A stretch of 7,066 nt of DNA from Pseudomonadota bacterium (GTDB lineage: Bacteria; Pseudomonadota; Alphaproteobacteria; Rhizobiales; Rhizobiaceae). A program made the translations under genes and the position numbers. Position 1 is the stretch's first letter. Each line of letters opens with the position of its first letter. The notes under the pieces are model-generated. The model did not search any database and was not told the origin of the DNA. It worked only from the letters and a program-made list of their open reading frames with translations. Below are positions 5,243 through 7,066 of this stretch, piece after piece. Location: the NCBI GenBank assembly GCA_003242525.1, contig QGUU01000129.1, positions 1 through 7,066 of the forward strand. The letters are read 5' to 3'.

Positions 5243-5992
5243 ATGAAAATCCTCGTTCCCGTTAAGCGGGTTGTTGACGCGAATGTTAAGGTTCGCGTGA
5301 AGGCGGATGGAAGTGGTGTTGAGCTTGCCAATGTGAAGATGGCGATGAACCCGTTTGACGAGATTGCTGTTGAGGAGGCGATCCGTCTGAAGGAGGCTGG
5401 CAAGGCGAGCGAGATTGTGGTTGTCTCGGTTGGTCCTGCGCAGGCGGCCGAGACGTTGCGCACGGCGCTGGCCATGGGTGCGGACCGGGCCATTCTGGTC
5501 CGGGTCGACGATGCGGTTGAGCCGCTTGGCGTTGCGAAGGTTCTGAAGGGCGTTGTGGGTGCTGAGCAGCCTGGTCTTGTCATTCTTGGCAAGCAGGCGA
5601 TCGACGATGATTCCAACCAGACGGGGCAGATGCTTGCGGCGCTGCTGGGCTGGAGCCAGGGCACCTTTGCCTCGAAGCTGGAGCTTGATGGCGAGCGGGC
5701 GCGGGTAACGCGCGAGGTGGATGGCGGGCTGCAGACGCTTGAGCTGAAGATGCCTGCGGTGGTGACGGCGGACCTGCGTCTCAACCAGCCGCGCTATGCC
5801 TCCTTGCCCAACATCATGAAGGCCAAGAAGAAGCCGCTGGACGAGAAGACGCCGGCCGATTTCGGGGCCGACGTCACGCCGCGCCTGAAGGTGCTGAAGA
5901 CGGAGGAGCCGGGTGGCCGCAAGGCTGGTGTGAAGGTTCAGTCCGTGGCCGAGCTTGTCGACAAGCTCAAGAATGAAGCCGGCGTCCTCTAA
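5243..5992 (+). CDS. etfB: Electron transfer flavoprotein beta subunit
   Basis: EtfB pairs with EtfA to form the soluble ETF heterodimer, which takes electrons from acyl-CoA dehydrogenases and related flavoenzymes and passes them to ETF:quinone oxidoreductase. The protein has 249 residues, the standard length. [12 protein letters not shown] opens the first strand. [17 protein letters not shown] (116-132) is the conserved AMP/nucleotide-binding region. The ETF-beta signature runs from about VTREVDGG to PAVVTADL (155-178). The recognition loop [16 protein letters not shown] (184-199) contains Leu188, equivalent to the leucine that docks into partner dehydrogenases, and the lysine cluster methylated in mammals. 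I chose ATG 5243 over GTG 5234 because AGGTGAG (5228-5234) lies 8 bases before it and the protein then starts like its relatives. The stop is 21 bp before etfA. Codon use is odd: 10 of the first 14 valine codons are GTT. Confidence 0.97.
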   Translation: MKILVPVKRVVDANVKVRVKADGSGVELANVKMAMNPFDEIAVEEAIRLKEAGKASEIVVVSVGPAQAAETLRTALAMGADRAILVRVDDAVEPLGVAKVLKGVVGAEQPGLVILGKQAIDDDSNQTGQMLAALLGWSQGTFASKLELDGERARVTREVDGGLQTLELKMPAVVTADLRLNQPRYASLPNIMKAKKKPLDEKTPADFGADVTPRLKVLKTEEPGGRKAGVKVQSVAELVDKLKNEAGVL

Positions 5993-6013
5993 GGTTCGGA
6001 AAGGTTAACAAAC

Positions 6014-6943
6014 ATGGCAATCCTCCTCATCGCCGAACACGACAACGCCTCCCTTTCGGAGCAGACGGCCAAGGCGCTTTCGGCAGCGGCCCAGATTGGT
6101 TCGGATATTGACGTGCTGGTGGCGGGCAAGGACGCCCGTGGCGCGGCCGATGGTGCCGCCAAGCTCAAGGGCGTGCGCAAGGTGCTGCTGGCCGAGGCGG
6201 ACGAACTGGCAGAACGGCTGGCCGAGCCGCTGGCAGCGCTCGTCGTGTCCCTGGCCGATGGTTACGACACCATCATCGCTCCGGCGACCTCCTCGGGCAA
6301 GAATGTGGCGCCGCGGGTGGCGGCGTTGCTGGACGTGGCGCAGGTCTCCGAGATCATCGAGGTGATCGCTCCCGACACGTTCAAGCGGCCGATCTATGCC
6401 GGCAACGCCATTCAGACGGTGCAGACGGGCGAGCCGAAGAAGGTGGTGACGGTGCGCACGGCTTCCTTCGCGAGCGCGCCGGAGGGCGGTTCGGCCCCGG
6501 TCGAGGCGGTGGCGGCGGCGGGCAATCCGGGGCTGTCGAGCTTCGTGGAGAACAAGCTGTCGGAAAGCGACCGGCCGGAGCTCACCTCGGCCCGAATCGT
6601 CATCTCGGGCGGCCGGGCGCTGGGCTCGGCGGAGAAGTTCCAGGAGGTCATCCTGCCGCTTGCCGACAAGCTGGGCGCGGCGGTCGGCGCCAGCCGGGCG
6701 GCGGTGGACGCCGGCTATGCGCCGAACGACTGGCAGGTGGGCCAGACCGGCAAGGTGGTGGCTCCCGACCTCTACATTGCCTGCGGCATCTCCGGCGCCA
6801 TCCAGCATCTGGCGGGCATGAAGGACTCCAAGGTCATCGTCGCCATCAACAAGGATGAGGAAGCACCCATCTTCCAGGTCGCCGACTACGGCATCGTCGG
6901 CGACCTCTTCACAATCCTGCCCGAACTCCAAAAGGCACTCTGA
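6014..6943 (+). CDS. etfA: Electron transfer flavoprotein alpha subunit
   Basis: EtfA carries the FAD of the ETF heterodimer. The 309-residue length is normal. The N-terminal domain begins [18 protein letters not shown] and includes the conserved [19 protein letters not shown] (89-107). The C-terminal FAD domain begins near residue 190 and holds, in order, [10 protein letters not shown] (196-205), [11 protein letters not shown] (225-235), the [11 protein letters not shown] loop (241-251), and the ETF-alpha signature [14 protein letters not shown] through VAIN (253-279). KDEEAPIF (280-287) and DYGIVGD (291-297) follow. All expected flavin-binding blocks are intact. ATG 6014 has a ribosome-binding site GGAAAGG (5998-6004) at 9 bases. 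The gene is co-transcribed with etfB. In many rhizobia a 3-hydroxybutyryl-CoA dehydrogenase gene follows etfA, but the window ends before one can be seen. Confidence 0.97.
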   Translation: MAILLIAEHDNASLSEQTAKALSAAAQIGSDIDVLVAGKDARGAADGAAKLKGVRKVLLAEADELAERLAEPLAALVVSLADGYDTIIAPATSSGKNVAPRVAALLDVAQVSEIIEVIAPDTFKRPIYAGNAIQTVQTGEPKKVVTVRTASFASAPEGGSAPVEAVAAAGNPGLSSFVENKLSESDRPELTSARIVISGGRALGSAEKFQEVILPLADKLGAAVGASRAAVDAGYAPNDWQVGQTGKVVAPDLYIACGISGAIQHLAGMKDSKVIVAINKDEEAPIFQVADYGIVGDLFTILPELQKAL

Positions 6944-7011
6944 AGCGGGGGCTTAAGGAAAAACAGGCTGGCTCGGGGCGAGCATCGGCACCAAACAGGC
7001 CCCTTGGTTGT

Positions 7012-7044
7012 CATCGTGGTCGACCGCGGCCGCCACGGACGATG
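7012..7044. repeat. Imperfect inverted repeat downstream of etfA
   Basis: CATCGT (7012-7017) and ACGATG (7039-7044) are perfect inverted arms around a GC-rich centre. Alternatively CATC+GTGG can pair with CCAC and GATG, with a 4-base bulge. It lies about 70 bp after the etfA stop. No T-run follows, so intrinsic termination is unlikely; it could be a 3' stabilising hairpin or simply chance. The remaining sequence from 6944 to 7066 shows no gene I can support. Confidence 0.2.
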
Positions 7045-7066
7045 CCATTCATCGCCCCAGTAGCAG

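Noticed and set aside
4828..5784. Long minus-strand frame over the rhomboid end, the leader and etfB
   Set aside because: Ser/Arg/Ala-rich shadow frame; codon-position GC explains its openness, and the sense-strand genes are certain.
6005..6931. Long minus-strand frame almost exactly opposite etfA
   Set aside because: Mirror frame of a GC-rich gene; its product is rich in Arg, His and Asp with no motif.
6961..7000. Direct repeat AAACAGGC (6961-6968 and 6993-7000)
   Set aside because: Only 8 bases, with no third copy and no flanking mobile-element structure; likely chance.
7019..7033. Adjacent SalI, SacII and NotI recognition sequences resembling a cloning linker
   Set aside because: Such GC-rich palindromes are common in genomes of this composition, and no vector sequence is seen around them.
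7042..7066. ATG at 7042 as the start of the next gene
   Set aside because: Only eight codons are visible, the ribosome-binding site is weak, and the residues do not match the start of the 3-hydroxybutyryl-CoA dehydrogenase often found after etfA.

Overview
The window reads as chromosomal DNA of a GC-rich alphaproteobacterium, most likely a member of the Rhizobiales (Mesorhizobium/Phyllobacteriaceae-like). That placement rests on protein character, on the alphaproteobacterial twin-helix HIG1 small protein, and on a gene order I recognise from rhizobia: SDR, HIG1 protein, PduO-type adenosyltransferase, rhomboid protease, etfB, etfA. I see no insertion sequence, phage gene, CRISPR array, tRNA or rRNA. 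The region looks like ordinary core genome apart from a possibly decayed gene at the left edge.

Layout. At 1-740 (+) lies the C-terminal part of an alpha/beta-hydrolase-fold protein. The frame is interrupted by a TAG at 30-32 where family members appear to continue, so the gene is probably broken or only its downstream part is made. At 791-1684 (+) is an EamA/DMT-family inner-membrane transporter. It converges with, and overlaps by 34 bp, a YihY/BrkB-family membrane protein at 1651-2511 (-). A compact divergent region (about 2512-2561) separates that gene from a rightward block: a classical short-chain dehydrogenase (2562-3422), a 63-residue HIG1-type twin-helix protein (3440-3631), a PduO-type ATP:cob(I)alamin adenosyltransferase (3653-4234) and a rhomboid serine protease (4269-5042). 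The gaps are only 17-34 bp, so these four probably share a transcript.

A 200-bp non-coding gap (5043-5242) follows. It holds a good sigma70-type promoter candidate (TTGACG, 17 bp, TAGGGT) and a leader with several inverted repeats and a possible short upstream reading frame. Then come etfB (5243-5992) and etfA (6014-6943), the two subunits of electron transfer flavoprotein. The last 123 bp contain no gene I can support.

How the genes fit together. EtfAB collects electrons from acyl-CoA and other flavin dehydrogenases and passes them to the quinone pool through ETF:quinone oxidoreductase. The adenosyltransferase makes adenosylcobalamin, needed for example by methylmalonyl-CoA mutase in propionate, branched-chain amino acid and odd-chain fatty acid breakdown. 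The HIG1 family is linked to cytochrome oxidase in other organisms. A shared respiratory and acyl-CoA catabolic theme is therefore plausible, but it is inferred from neighbourhood. I found no clear new system. The items most worth a second look are the structured etf leader with its short reading frame, the in-frame stop at the left edge, and the unusual GTT-rich codon use at the start of etfB.
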